Positions 52,708 through 60,811 of a DNA stretch of 64,000 bases are shown here, in pieces. This DNA comes from Cesiribacter sp964504565 (GTDB lineage: Bacteria > Bacteroidota > Bacteroidia > Cytophagales > Cyclobacteriaceae), in the NCBI GenBank assembly GCA_964504565.1, contig CAZDEY010000001.1, forward strand, positions 62,001 through 126,000, read 5' to 3'. Position numbers and translations under genes: made by a program. Each line of letters starts with the position of its first letter. The stretch's first letter is position 1. Under the pieces are notes generated by a model. The model did not search any database, was not told where the DNA came from, and worked only from the letters and a program-made list of their open reading frames with translations.

Positions 52708-53462
52708 ACAAGTACAAAGAATAAATAGTAGCCGGTTTCGCATACTTGTTGGGTGGCACCAAGGCAGTCGCCGGTATAGCCGCCAATCCACTTACTGAAG
52801 TACCGGCCCAGGTATACTTTAAGCCCGTAGGTGGCCAGCAACACCAAACCAATATACCAGCTTTCAAACAGCACTTGAACTACCAAACCAAACAAGCCGG
52901 CTACCAGTAAATTAACCTGGTTTAACGATTTGGCTACCGGTTTGGCTTTGCTATCTTCGTTTTCGCGCACGTAGCGGTGGGTATAAATAAAGGTAGCGGC
53001 GCAAAAGCGGCTGTAGGCTGCCGCCCCAAAAATAACCAGCGGGGCCAGGTAGGGGTCAAGCTCCAGCAGCAGGGTAAACTTCAGCAGAAAAAGCAGCAAG
53101 GTGCCCACCAGTCCGTAGGCCCCCATCCGGCTGTCCTTCATAATCTCCAGGATCTTCTCTTTAGTCCAGCCCCCGCCAAAAGCATCGCAAACATCGGCAA
53201 AGCCGTCCTCGTGAAAGGCTCCGGTAAGCAATACTGAAACTACAAACGAAAGCACCACCCCTACCGCCGGGCTTAGAATTTGGCCGGCACCCCAGTACGT
53301 AAGCGCTGCCGCCCCGCCCACCAACCAGCCAATCAGCGGAAAGTAGCGGGTAGCTTTATTTAGATATTCGGCCTCGTGGGTTACCCAGGCCGGGCAGGGC
53401 AGGCGGGTGTAAAACATTAGGGCAGTAAAAAAAACCTGGATTTCGTGCTTAAGCCAACTCAT
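52692..53462 (-). CDS. cobS: Adenosylcobinamide-GDP ribazoletransferase (cobalamin synthase)
   Basis: 256 residues, polytopic. Family motifs: FYTRLPCPAWV, FPLIGWLVGG, GAFHEDGFADVCDAFGGGWT with the acidic metal site, and KWIGGYTGDCLGATQQVCE. It joins adenosylcobinamide-GDP and alpha-ribazole at the inner membrane. It overlaps cobT by 4 bp and cobC by 16 bp. Confidence 0.95.
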   Translation of the reverse strand: MSWLKHEIQVFFTALMFYTRLPCPAWVTHEAEYLNKATRYFPLIGWLVGGAAALTYWGAGQILSPAVGVVLSFVVSVLLTGAFHEDGFADVCDAFGGGWTKEKILEIMKDSRMGAYGLVGTLLLFLLKFTLLLELDPYLAPLVIFGAAAYSRFCAATFIYTHRYVRENEDSKAKPVAKSLNQVNLLVAGLFGLVVQVLFESWYIGLVLLATYGLKVYLGRYFSKWIGGYTGDCLGATQQVCETGYYLFFVLVWRFI

Positions 53463-54472
53463 GGGGTTTTATTGGTTACCGCCGCGCTTTCAAAGCTAGC
53501 CATTTCGTTCAGAAAGTTTACCGCAGCCTGCACCAGTGGGTAAGCCAGGGCGCAGCCGGTACCCTCGCCCAGGCGCAGGCCTAAATTTAGCAAGGGCTGG
53601 GCTTTCAAATACTCCAGCATTAGGCGGTGCCCCTGCTCGTTGCTCTGGTGGCAAAACACTGCATGGCGGGCAATTTCCGGCTTAACCGAGTAAGCTACCA
53701 GGTAAGCCGCCGTAGCAATAAAGCCGTCAATAAGCAGCAAACAAGCTTGCTCGGCGGCCTGCTGCATAGCGTAGGCCATTTGGGCAATTTCTAACCCGCC
53801 AAAGGTTTGCAGCATCGTATAGGGTTCCGGCTTATCTAACTTATGGTAATCCAGTGCGGCTTGCAATACGCTTAATTTGTGGGTTAATTGCTCGTTGGTA
53901 ATGCCGGTACCCCGGCCTACACACTGCGCCAAGGGCAGGCCGGTAAGGCAGTGCATAAGTAAGGAGGCCGATGAGGTATTGCCAATGCCCATTTCGCCGA
54001 AGCCCATAACATTGCAACCGGTTTGGCTTACCACCTCGTTAACCAATTTTAGGGCGTGCTGGCGGCAGCTTTCTAGTTGCTGGATTGTAAGAGCCGGCTG
54101 GTACCTAAAATTTTGGCTACCGGCGGCCACCTTAGCCTGATGCAAGTCGGGCGTATCGGCGGCAAATTCATAATTAACCCCGGCATCTACTACCTTAAGG
54201 CTTAGGCCGTGCTGACGGGCAAATACGTTTATGGCGGCCCCACCCCCCAAAAAGTTAAGTACCATTTGGCCGGTAACCTCCGGCGGGTAGGCACTTACCC
54301 CTTCGGCAGCTATACCATGGTCGGCAGCAAATACCAGAATGTGTGGAGCCGTCAGGCGGGGCTTTTCCTGGTTTTGCAGACAGGCAATTTGCAGGGCCAG
54401 TTCTTCCAGTTGCCCCAGGGCACCCAAGGGCTTGGTTTTATGGTCTATTATATGTTGAATGCGGCTTTTCAC
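53459..54472 (-). CDS. cobT: Nicotinate-nucleotide--dimethylbenzimidazole phosphoribosyltransferase
   Basis: 337 residues. Clear motifs: KTKPLGALGQLEELALQIA, ILVFAADHGIAAEGVSAYP, NFLGGGAAINVFAR, GFGEMGIGNTSSASLL and LRLGEGTGCALAYPLV, whose Glu is the catalytic base. It activates dimethylbenzimidazole to alpha-ribazole-5'-phosphate. First gene of the cobT-cobS-cobC operon; with no corrin-ring genes present, this points to cobinamide salvage or to the rest being elsewhere. Confidence 0.96.
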   Translation of the reverse strand: MKSRIQHIIDHKTKPLGALGQLEELALQIACLQNQEKPRLTAPHILVFAADHGIAAEGVSAYPPEVTGQMVLNFLGGGAAINVFARQHGLSLKVVDAGVNYEFAADTPDLHQAKVAAGSQNFRYQPALTIQQLESCRQHALKLVNEVVSQTGCNVMGFGEMGIGNTSSASLLMHCLTGLPLAQCVGRGTGITNEQLTHKLSVLQAALDYHKLDKPEPYTMLQTFGGLEIAQMAYAMQQAAEQACLLLIDGFIATAAYLVAYSVKPEIARHAVFCHQSNEQGHRLMLEYLKAQPLLNLGLRLGEGTGCALAYPLVQAAVNFLNEMASFESAAVTNKTP

Positions 54473-54837
54473 GGCGAGATTTTAAGCGTAGGTTCCAAAG
54501 GTAATACTATTTAGCTAAGGCGGGGAACGGTTTTCGGAAGCAGTCTATTGACCATATTGTTCCACCGCCTGCTGGGAACCTAAGGTAACCCCCTAATTTT
54601 CCGGTAAAACTCGCTTTTATTTGGCTTGAAGCGTTTCCGCGTAGGGCAATTGGCAGTGGTTAGCGGGCTACTAGTTAAGTGCTTAAGCCTTTAGAAGGAT
54701 AATGGTTTGACATCCATACTTGTGGGCAAAATTTTATAAATTTTAGGGCACTAATTTTTCTGGTAATAGGGTATTAAGCCGCTTTGGCAAGTAACTCTGT
54801 AGCCTGCCTTGCGTTTTTACTAGGTATAATTAACTAA
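54473..54837. other. Divergent intergenic region before cobT and the CheB-like gene
   Basis: I searched the minus strand for a cobalamin riboswitch and did not see its core. The stretch ends with an AT-rich part before 54838. No gene or clear hairpin. Confidence 0.4.
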
Positions 54838-55731
54838 TTGAATCCCTTGAATATACATTCTGACAATCTAAAAAAATTAGTAGTAATAGGCTGCTCTATG
54901 GGCGGACTGTCCGCCCTTAAAAATCTATTTTCCAATATTGAACCCTCGCCGGAAATCTCCTATATCGTAGTTCAGCACCTAGCGGAAGGCTCAAAATCAG
55001 CCCTGCCGGAAATTCTTTCTAAAACTACGGATATTCCCTGCATTCAGCCCGACGACGGTGATGCCCTGGAAGCCGGTAAAATCTATTGTGCACCCGGCGG
55101 GTTACACCTGATTCTCCGCAAAGGGAAGTTTAAATTAGGCCGGGGGGCTCGTATTAACGGAGCCCGGCCGTGTATTGACCACCTGTTCCTTTCGGCCGGT
55201 ATGGAGTATCGCGAAAAGGTTATTGGTGTAGTGCTTACCGGCTTGCTTAGCGATGGTTCGCTGGGCCTGCAGCACATTAAAGAATACGGAGGCACCACGG
55301 TAGTGCAAGACCCTAAGGATTCGGAATACAGCGATATGACTACCAACGCTATCCGTCAGAATGATATTGATTTTATTCTTCCGCTTAAAAAAATACCCGA
55401 CATAATTGGGGTGCTGCTGGGTCAAGTAAAGGTTAAATCGGAAATAGCCGCTCGCAAAGCCGATCTGGAAAAACTAAAAGCCTCACTAAAAAACCGCAAG
55501 GAAAGTGATATGGCCACATTACCGCAGTTCTCGCACTCCGAAAGCCTGTTGGCTATACTGCAACTTATGCAGGAGCGATCTAATATGCTGGAACAGATGG
55601 TAGAACGCTACCTGCTGCAAGGCCAAAATTCTATGGCCAACTTATATTTTGAGCGAATGAAGGAAGTCCACGCCCACGCTGACAATTTAAAGGAAATATT
55701 AAGTCAGTACTCACTAAAAATTGCCCAGTAG
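54838..55731 (+). CDS. CheB-type methylesterase domain protein (stand-alone)
   Basis: 297 residues, apparent TTG start. The methylesterase domain has its triad in VIGCSMGGLSAL (Ser), VVQHLAEGSKSALPEIL (His) and LTGLLSDGSLGLQHI (Asp); IYCAPGGLHLILR is conserved. There is no N-terminal receiver domain, unlike classical CheB, and the last ~90 residues form a helical extension. No chemotaxis genes are adjacent, so it may act on a non-chemotaxis receptor or with a CheR/PAS hybrid elsewhere. Confidence 0.88.
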   Translation: MNPLNIHSDNLKKLVVIGCSMGGLSALKNLFSNIEPSPEISYIVVQHLAEGSKSALPEILSKTTDIPCIQPDDGDALEAGKIYCAPGGLHLILRKGKFKLGRGARINGARPCIDHLFLSAGMEYREKVIGVVLTGLLSDGSLGLQHIKEYGGTTVVQDPKDSEYSDMTTNAIRQNDIDFILPLKKIPDIIGVLLGQVKVKSEIAARKADLEKLKASLKNRKESDMATLPQFSHSESLLAILQLMQERSNMLEQMVERYLLQGQNSMANLYFERMKEVHAHADNLKEILSQYSLKIAQ

Positions 55732-55835
55732 CCCTCCACCGGGTTTCGAGGCAAACTTTATTAAGAGGAAGCGAGTATTTCAGCAAGTATGGGGCAATGA
55801 ATTGAAAATCAATATCATGCAATTGAATAGTATCT

Positions 55836-55859
55836 AGGGTTGGTGAGGACACCAACCCT
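55836..55859. repeat. REP-like hairpin with AGGA loop
   Basis: AGGGTTGGTG-AGGA-CACCAACCCT is a perfect 10-bp stem. The loop is the complement of the TCCT loop at 5011-5141 and 29951-30062, with an unrelated stem. Confidence 0.65.
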
Positions 55860-55940
55860 GGATACTAACCTATAACGAGACTATATAATATGCTTAGCAC
55901 TCAGCAAAAATTCTTCCTATACCCTAATACTACTGCTTTC

Positions 55941-56339
55941 TTAGCAGCATTTTTGGCCGGCAGTTTCTCCGTGAAAGCTTTCTGACTCCCCGTGGGTTCT
56001 GAAGATTTCCCATTCTATGCCCTGCGGATCGTTCACCCAAGTTTTATTGCTTTTAGCGTAGCAACAAATGGTTTCGCCCTCAGCAAATTTTTTGCCCTCT
56101 AGCTTATCAACCCTGGCAAACATATCGTCCAGTTCGGTTGGCTCTTCCACCTGAATACCTAAATGCTCAATACTGCCTTCCTGACCCAGCGTAATAGCAA
56201 AGTTTACGGAAGGCTCATTCAGTAACCATTTGGCATAATCGCTCTTAACTACGGTAGGCTCGGCACCAAACAAGCCGCTGTAGAAAGCAATATTTTTCTG
56301 TAAATCGGTAACTTTAAGGTTAATGTGTAATCGTTTCAT
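55941..56339 (-). CDS. ArsI/CadI-type glyoxalase-fold metalloenzyme
   Basis: 132 residues, vicinal-oxygen-chelate fold. MKRLHINLKVTDLQKNIAFY gives the first metal ligand region, SIEHLGIQVEE the second, and the vicinal cysteines in ICCYAKSNKTWVNDPQGIEWE are diagnostic for ArsI/CadI. A further CC pair ends the protein (QKCC). ArsI cleaves the carbon-arsenic bond of methylarsenite in other bacteria. Divergent from arsR with a shared palindrome between them. Confidence 0.88.
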   Translation of the reverse strand: MKRLHINLKVTDLQKNIAFYSGLFGAEPTVVKSDYAKWLLNEPSVNFAITLGQEGSIEHLGIQVEEPTELDDMFARVDKLEGKKFAEGETICCYAKSNKTWVNDPQGIEWEIFRTHGESESFHGETAGQKCC

Positions 56340-56342
56340 AAA

Positions 56343-56358
56343 ATCGTATTATTGCGAT
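56343..56358. promoter_or_regulatory. ArsR-type operator, divergent arsI-like/arsR promoter
   Basis: ATCGTATTATTGCGAT is self-complementary at six of eight positions and shares ATCGTA and TATTGC with the better palindrome at 56773-56796. It abuts the start of the arsI-like gene (3 bp) and lies 43 bp before arsR. Confidence 0.55.
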
Positions 56359-56401
56359 GTAAATAAGTCTAGTTTTTCGTTAGTTAATAAGTAATAACCC
56401 T

Positions 56402-56731
56402 ATGGGCACTACCAAAACCAACCAATATACCGCCGAACAGCTAGAGTTGGCGGCCATTGCCAAAGCCTTGGCCCACCCGGCTCGTATAGCTATTTTGCAG
56501 CACGTTCTTCAGGTTCAGCAGTGCGTAAACGGCGAACTGGTCAAAGAAATTGGTTTAGCCCAAGCCACGGTTTCCCAACACCTGAAGGAGCTTAAGCAGC
56601 TTGGCATACTGCAAGGTACGGTTGAAGGCACCAGCATGAGTTACTGCATTAATCCCGAAGCCTGGAGTAAAGCAAATAACCTGTTCTCCCAATTTTTCGG
56701 GCAATTTAACGAGCCGCCTAGCTGCTGCTAA
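56402..56731 (+). CDS. arsR: ArsR family metalloregulator
   Basis: 109 residues with a winged helix-turn-helix: AIAKALAHPARIAILQHVL, EIGLAQATVSQHLKELKQLGIL and GTVEGTSMSYCIN. Cysteines occur at QQCVNGEL, SYCIN and the terminal SCC, which could sense As(III), although the classical ELCVCDL loop is replaced. Probable repressor of its own operon and of the arsI-like gene. Confidence 0.92.
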   Translation: MGTTKTNQYTAEQLELAAIAKALAHPARIAILQHVLQVQQCVNGELVKEIGLAQATVSQHLKELKQLGILQGTVEGTSMSYCINPEAWSKANNLFSQFFGQFNEPPSCC

Positions 56732-56772
56732 TCAATATTTTTCTGCTTAACAGTAGCAAACATATTTGTTTT

Positions 56773-56796
56773 ATCGTAATATTGCAATTATACGAT
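56773..56796. promoter_or_regulatory. ArsR-type operator upstream of arsC
   Basis: A 24-bp palindrome, ATCGTAATATTG / CAATTATACGAT, with 10 of 12 pairs complementary. It ends 7 bp before the arsC start and would control a second transcript for arsC and the pump. Confidence 0.65.
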
Positions 56797-56803
56797 AGAC
56801 TTT

Positions 56804-57439
56804 ATGCAAATGTTGCTCCATACGAAGCTGAAACAGACAATAGAGCGCCTGGAAGCTGAGGCTGACTTACTTGATACCGCCAGAAGGCAGCAGCTTATAC
56901 AGTTAGCCCAAACTATTACTGAACGAAAGCTACCTTTAGTTTTTAACTTTATTTGTACGCACAATAGCCGCCGCAGCCATATGGGCCAGCTATGGGCTCA
57001 GGCGGCAGCGTATTACTTTAAGCTGAACGCCCAAACCTATTCCGGCGGTACCGAGGCTACCGCTTTTAACCCTTCGGCAATTCAGGCTCTTACTGAATCA
57101 GGTTTTCAAATTGAAGAAGCAGAACCAGGAACCAACCCGCACTATTTGGTAAGTTACGGACCGGACTTACCAACCACCCGGGCGTTTTCTAAAACCTACG
57201 ATGATGCCGCTAACCCTAGCCAGAACTTTATAGCCATACTAACCTGCACCAGCGCCGATGAAGCCTGCCCAATTGTTTTCGGTGCCGGCCTACGAGCTGC
57301 ACTGCCCTACGAAGATCCTAAAAAAGCTGATGGTAGCCCGCAAGAAGCTGCTACTTATAGAGCCCGGGCCGAAGAAATTGGCCGCGAAATGATTTACCTG
57401 TTTTCTGAAATAAAAAAACTATACTACCGTGCCAGCTAG
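56804..57439 (+). CDS. arsC: Arsenate reductase-like low-molecular-weight phosphatase
   Basis: 211 residues. The catalytic loop is ICTHNSRRSHMGQ (C-x5-R) after a helical N-terminal ~45-residue extension. LTCTSADEACPIVFGAG holds additional cysteines that may relay electrons, as in thioredoxin-coupled arsenate reductases. It would reduce arsenate to arsenite for the pump, whose gene it overlaps by 11 bp. Confidence 0.87.
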   Translation: MQMLLHTKLKQTIERLEAEADLLDTARRQQLIQLAQTITERKLPLVFNFICTHNSRRSHMGQLWAQAAAYYFKLNAQTYSGGTEATAFNPSAIQALTESGFQIEEAEPGTNPHYLVSYGPDLPTTRAFSKTYDDAANPSQNFIAILTCTSADEACPIVFGAGLRAALPYEDPKKADGSPQEAATYRARAEEIGREMIYLFSEIKKLYYRAS

Positions 57440-58490
57440 CAAAAAACTTACTTTCCTAGACCGTTACCTTACGTTATGGATATTTCTGGCTATGGCGATT
57501 GGCGTAGCGATTGGGTACCTGGTGCCGCAGTGGCCCGGGTACTTGCAGGTATTTCAGTTTGGCACCACCAATTTGCTAATTGCCGGCGGCTTGCTCATTA
57601 TGATGTTTCCGCCCCTAGCCAAGGTGCGCTACGAAAAACTGGGAAAGGTATTCCGCAACCCTAAAATTATTGCTCTTTCGTTAGTACTGAATTGGGTAAT
57701 TGGCCCGGTACTAATGTTTGCATTAGCAGTGTTGTTTCTGCGTCACGAACCGGAATACATGACTGGGCTAATCTTGATTGGACTAGCCCGGTGCATAGCT
57801 ATGGTATTGGTCTGGAACGATCTGGCTCAGGGCGATAAGGAATACGCCGCCGGCCTGGTGGCTCTTAATAGTTTGTTTCAGTTGTTTAGCTATACAGGCT
57901 TAGCCTGGCTGTTCCTTACGTTTCTGCCTCCGTACTTCGGCATTAGCAGCCAGGAGCTTACCATAAGCATGGCCGATGTTGCCGTAAGTGTTGCCATATA
58001 CTTAGGCATTCCGTTGGTTGCCGGTTTCCTGTTCAGGCTATTTTTCTTGAAAACCAAAGGCGAAAAGTACTATCAGGAAAGTATTTTACCTAAAATAAGT
58101 CCGTTAACGCTTACGGCTTTGCTTTTTACAATTGTAGTAATGTTTAGCCTTCAGGGACAAAATATAGTGCAGCTACCGCTGGATGTGGTTAAAATTGCCT
58201 TGCCGCTAGTACTATACTTTGCCCTAATGTTTGGCATTAGCTTTATTACTGCCCGCAAATTAAAGGCTACTTACCCCGAAAATGCGGCCTTATCCTTTAC
58301 GGCTGCGGGCAATAATTTTGAATTGGCTATTGCTATAGCGGTAGGTATATTTGGTATAAACAGTGGGCAGGCGTTTGCCGGGGTAATTGGCCCATTAGTT
58401 GAAGTTCCCGCATTAATATTGTTAGTTAACGTAGCGTTTTGGTTTAAAGGCAAATTCTACAGATCACCAAAAAGGCAATCGGCAGTCTAG
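57429..58490 (+). CDS. arsB: ACR3-type arsenite efflux transporter
   Basis: 353 residues, ten helices, GTG start overlapping arsC by 11 bp. ACR3 hallmarks are the cysteine in GLARCIAMVLVWNDLAQGD and the glutamate in IGPLVEVPALILLV; NFELAIAIAVGIFG is also typical. It exports As(III) across the inner membrane. Its stop shares a CTAG with the stop of the convergent gene at 58487-58801. Confidence 0.94.
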   Translation: MPASKKLTFLDRYLTLWIFLAMAIGVAIGYLVPQWPGYLQVFQFGTTNLLIAGGLLIMMFPPLAKVRYEKLGKVFRNPKIIALSLVLNWVIGPVLMFALAVLFLRHEPEYMTGLILIGLARCIAMVLVWNDLAQGDKEYAAGLVALNSLFQLFSYTGLAWLFLTFLPPYFGISSQELTISMADVAVSVAIYLGIPLVAGFLFRLFFLKTKGEKYYQESILPKISPLTLTALLFTIVVMFSLQGQNIVQLPLDVVKIALPLVLYFALMFGISFITARKLKATYPENAALSFTAAGNNFELAIAIAVGIFGINSGQAFAGVIGPLVEVPALILLVNVAFWFKGKFYRSPKRQSAV

Positions 58491-58801
58491 TTCTTGAACG
58501 CTTTGTTTTCATAGAGAATTTCGCGGCCTTTAAGTACGGTACGAACGCAATCAAACGGTATTTCTATAGGTAACGGGAAGCCTAAAGCCTGGCCTACTAC
58601 TAAGGCTTTACAGGTTATCTTATTTTCGAAAAGCTTAATTTCAGTTATAGTATCAGAGCGAAAAATTACGTTCTGGAGTTGCTCGTGCCGCTGATCGCCG
58701 CGCAGAATAACGCAATCGGTTTGTACCCGGTACACTACCTGATGATTACCTTTTTCGAGCTGACAGGAAATATCGGAAAAAATGCGATGGAGCTGGCGCA
58801 T
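58487..58801 (-). CDS. Hypothetical protein (104 aa)
   Basis: Soluble, no leader. Beta-rich pattern (VIFRSDTITEIKLFENKITC, IPFDCVRTVLKGREILYE) that I do not recognise. Its stop codon shares the CTAG with the arsenite pump gene on the other strand. Coding is supported by codon pattern and an ATG start. Confidence 0.55.
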   Translation of the reverse strand: MRQLHRIFSDISCQLEKGNHQVVYRVQTDCVILRGDQRHEQLQNVIFRSDTITEIKLFENKITCKALVVGQALGFPLPIEIPFDCVRTVLKGREILYENKAFKN

Positions 58802-59291
58802 GCTATTGGTTAGGGTATCGGGGGGTTAAAAAGAAAATATAGCACCTAAAATACAATTTGGGTTACTACTCGTGCTAAGCTGAGCAGAAACACCTACGAT
58901 TGGTTCTAACCTCATCACTACCTCCTTAATTGTACTTGCTTTATACCAAAAACTAAACAAAACCAACCCTACCGAACTATTGGCTAACAATACTTGCTAA
59001 AGCCATTTACATTCTAATTAAATTAAGAAAATATTTAGTTTAGTAGCTCGGTTCTAAAACTGGACGGCAATGAAATAGGTGTAAAATTTTAATACAAATG
59101 ATTGCCTATTTTGAAGCTATATTTTAGACAAAGTCAAAGGTTTGTTTAATATTTAATATATTAAAGCTATACAAAATAATTTAACAATACGGGGCAGTGC
59201 TATAGGGTCTAAAGCGTTTTTAAGCAGAGCTTTAATTAGTTTTCAAAATAGAAATAATTACTAATTTAACATTATAGCACATAACCTTCTT
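58802..59291. other. AT-rich intergenic region, no gene seen
   Basis: Nearly 490 bp of AT-rich sequence between two minus-strand genes, probably the leader of 58487-58801 and terminator region of the M14 gene. No strong hairpin, repeat or open frame recognised. Confidence 0.4.
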
Positions 59292-60761
59292 TTAATAAAA
59301 TACTCGACCCTGACCGGTTATAGAATCAGGTATTGATGGGTTAATTAAATACCCATTTACTGCTACCCGTACAATAGTATCATCTTTCTTTAGAACAAAG
59401 TCTGCAAATTGGTTGAAGCCTGGCTCGAGTGCATTAGCGCCTATTGCGTGTAGGTTTATGGGGAAGGGGGAATGGGTTAGTCCGGCGGGTAAATTTTTTA
59501 CCACTACCCCGGTATAGCCGGCCTGCAGCCAGGCTTTAACATGGTCGGCAGTTATATCTGACAGGTTATTTACCGCTGCCGGCGCTATTTTAGCGGCCTG
59601 AACTGTTAGACCTTCGGCATTAAACTCAACAAATCCTTTAAAGGTGCTTAAATCGCCCCAATCTTCTACAGAAGCTACATTATAGTAACGATTACCGGGC
59701 AATTCTTCTTCCTCCCAATCAATACCCATATCGGCCTTATAGTACAGGCCCAGTGGGCTCTCAATAGTAGCATTCCTAATAAGTAAATCGAAATAGCGCT
59801 GGTCGTTTTCGGGTATGGTGTAGTACTCATCAATTGGATTCTTTTGGTAGGATTCGGTAGCAATGCTGTATAACCCGCTGAGAATACTTACAAAGTTTAA
59901 GCGGCGTACTTCTTGCTTTTCCCAATCGGTACCAAAACCGCCGGATTCTATGAGTACGGTACGGGTACCCCAAATCTGCATATTTTCGCCAAAGGCCCGG
60001 GCTTCAAATTCATCGCTCCACTTACCTACTCCATTCGGTATAAACTGCTGAAGTTCTCTGTTTAAGCCTACCACTAATTGCATAGCATCTTTCCTCACTT
60101 CATTAACCGAATTTTCAACATCAATAGGCGGTGCCAGCAAGGTAATGGTGGCTACATTACCCTTAGGCCCGGCGGCGTAGCGGCGATTTTGGTCGTGCAG
60201 GTTAAAACCCCAGTCGGCCTGCAGGCTATCGCGTACACTCTTCAGAAATTTACTTTCCGGCGAAGCCAGGCGAAGGGCATCACGATTTAAATCTATACCC
60301 AAAGAATTGCGGCGCTTAAAACGGGCGGCTCCGTCGGGGTTAAGCATTGGAATAAAGTACAGGCTGGTATTCTCTAAGATGGTTTGGCGCAGGCCGCTGA
60401 ATTCTTTGTTTTCGGAAGCCAGAAAATTGAAAATATCCAGCAGGGCAGCCGTAGCAGTAGCTTCGTTGCCGTGCATTTGGCTCCAGAGCAGTACCTTGGT
60501 TTGGCCAGTTCCGGCTTTAAGTAGATAAATTGGCCGCCCCTCGGCCGATTTGGCTTGGTTTATAATTTGGGCGCTAGCTAAATTGGCTTCAAACCTGCTA
60601 AGTGGTGCCGATAAAACCTCAACCCCAAACCTTCGCTGGGTAATTGAACCTTCTTTAAATTGGGGGTAGGCTTGGTAAAGCTGTTTGGCTATAGACATTT
60701 GGGCAGCACCGCTAACTGATGTTGCCAGTAAAGCTAAACAAAGTACTAAATAATTTTTCAT
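59292..60761 (-). CDS. M14 family zinc carboxypeptidase
   Basis: 489 residues with a signal peptide (MKNYLVLCLALLATSVSGAA). The zinc site HxxE is in WSQMHGNEATATAALLDI, the substrate arginine region in GIDLNRDA, the third ligand probably in FNLHDQNRR, and the catalytic glutamate in TVLIESGGFG. A C-terminal beta domain of ~150 residues follows. It removes C-terminal residues from peptides in the periplasm or outside. Confidence 0.92.
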   Translation of the reverse strand: MKNYLVLCLALLATSVSGAAQMSIAKQLYQAYPQFKEGSITQRRFGVEVLSAPLSRFEANLASAQIINQAKSAEGRPIYLLKAGTGQTKVLLWSQMHGNEATATAALLDIFNFLASENKEFSGLRQTILENTSLYFIPMLNPDGAARFKRRNSLGIDLNRDALRLASPESKFLKSVRDSLQADWGFNLHDQNRRYAAGPKGNVATITLLAPPIDVENSVNEVRKDAMQLVVGLNRELQQFIPNGVGKWSDEFEARAFGENMQIWGTRTVLIESGGFGTDWEKQEVRRLNFVSILSGLYSIATESYQKNPIDEYYTIPENDQRYFDLLIRNATIESPLGLYYKADMGIDWEEEELPGNRYYNVASVEDWGDLSTFKGFVEFNAEGLTVQAAKIAPAAVNNLSDITADHVKAWLQAGYTGVVVKNLPAGLTHSPFPINLHAIGANALEPGFNQFADFVLKKDDTIVRVAVNGYLINPSIPDSITGQGRVFY

Positions 60762-60811
60762 GAGCTATAAGCCTATAGTTGGTGTAAGGCTTTAAGCAAG
60801 CAACTCAGCTG

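Noticed and set aside
54473..54837. Cobalamin riboswitch before cobT
   Set aside because: The B12-box and the conserved core could not be found on the minus strand; short similarities such as CCACTGCC are not enough.
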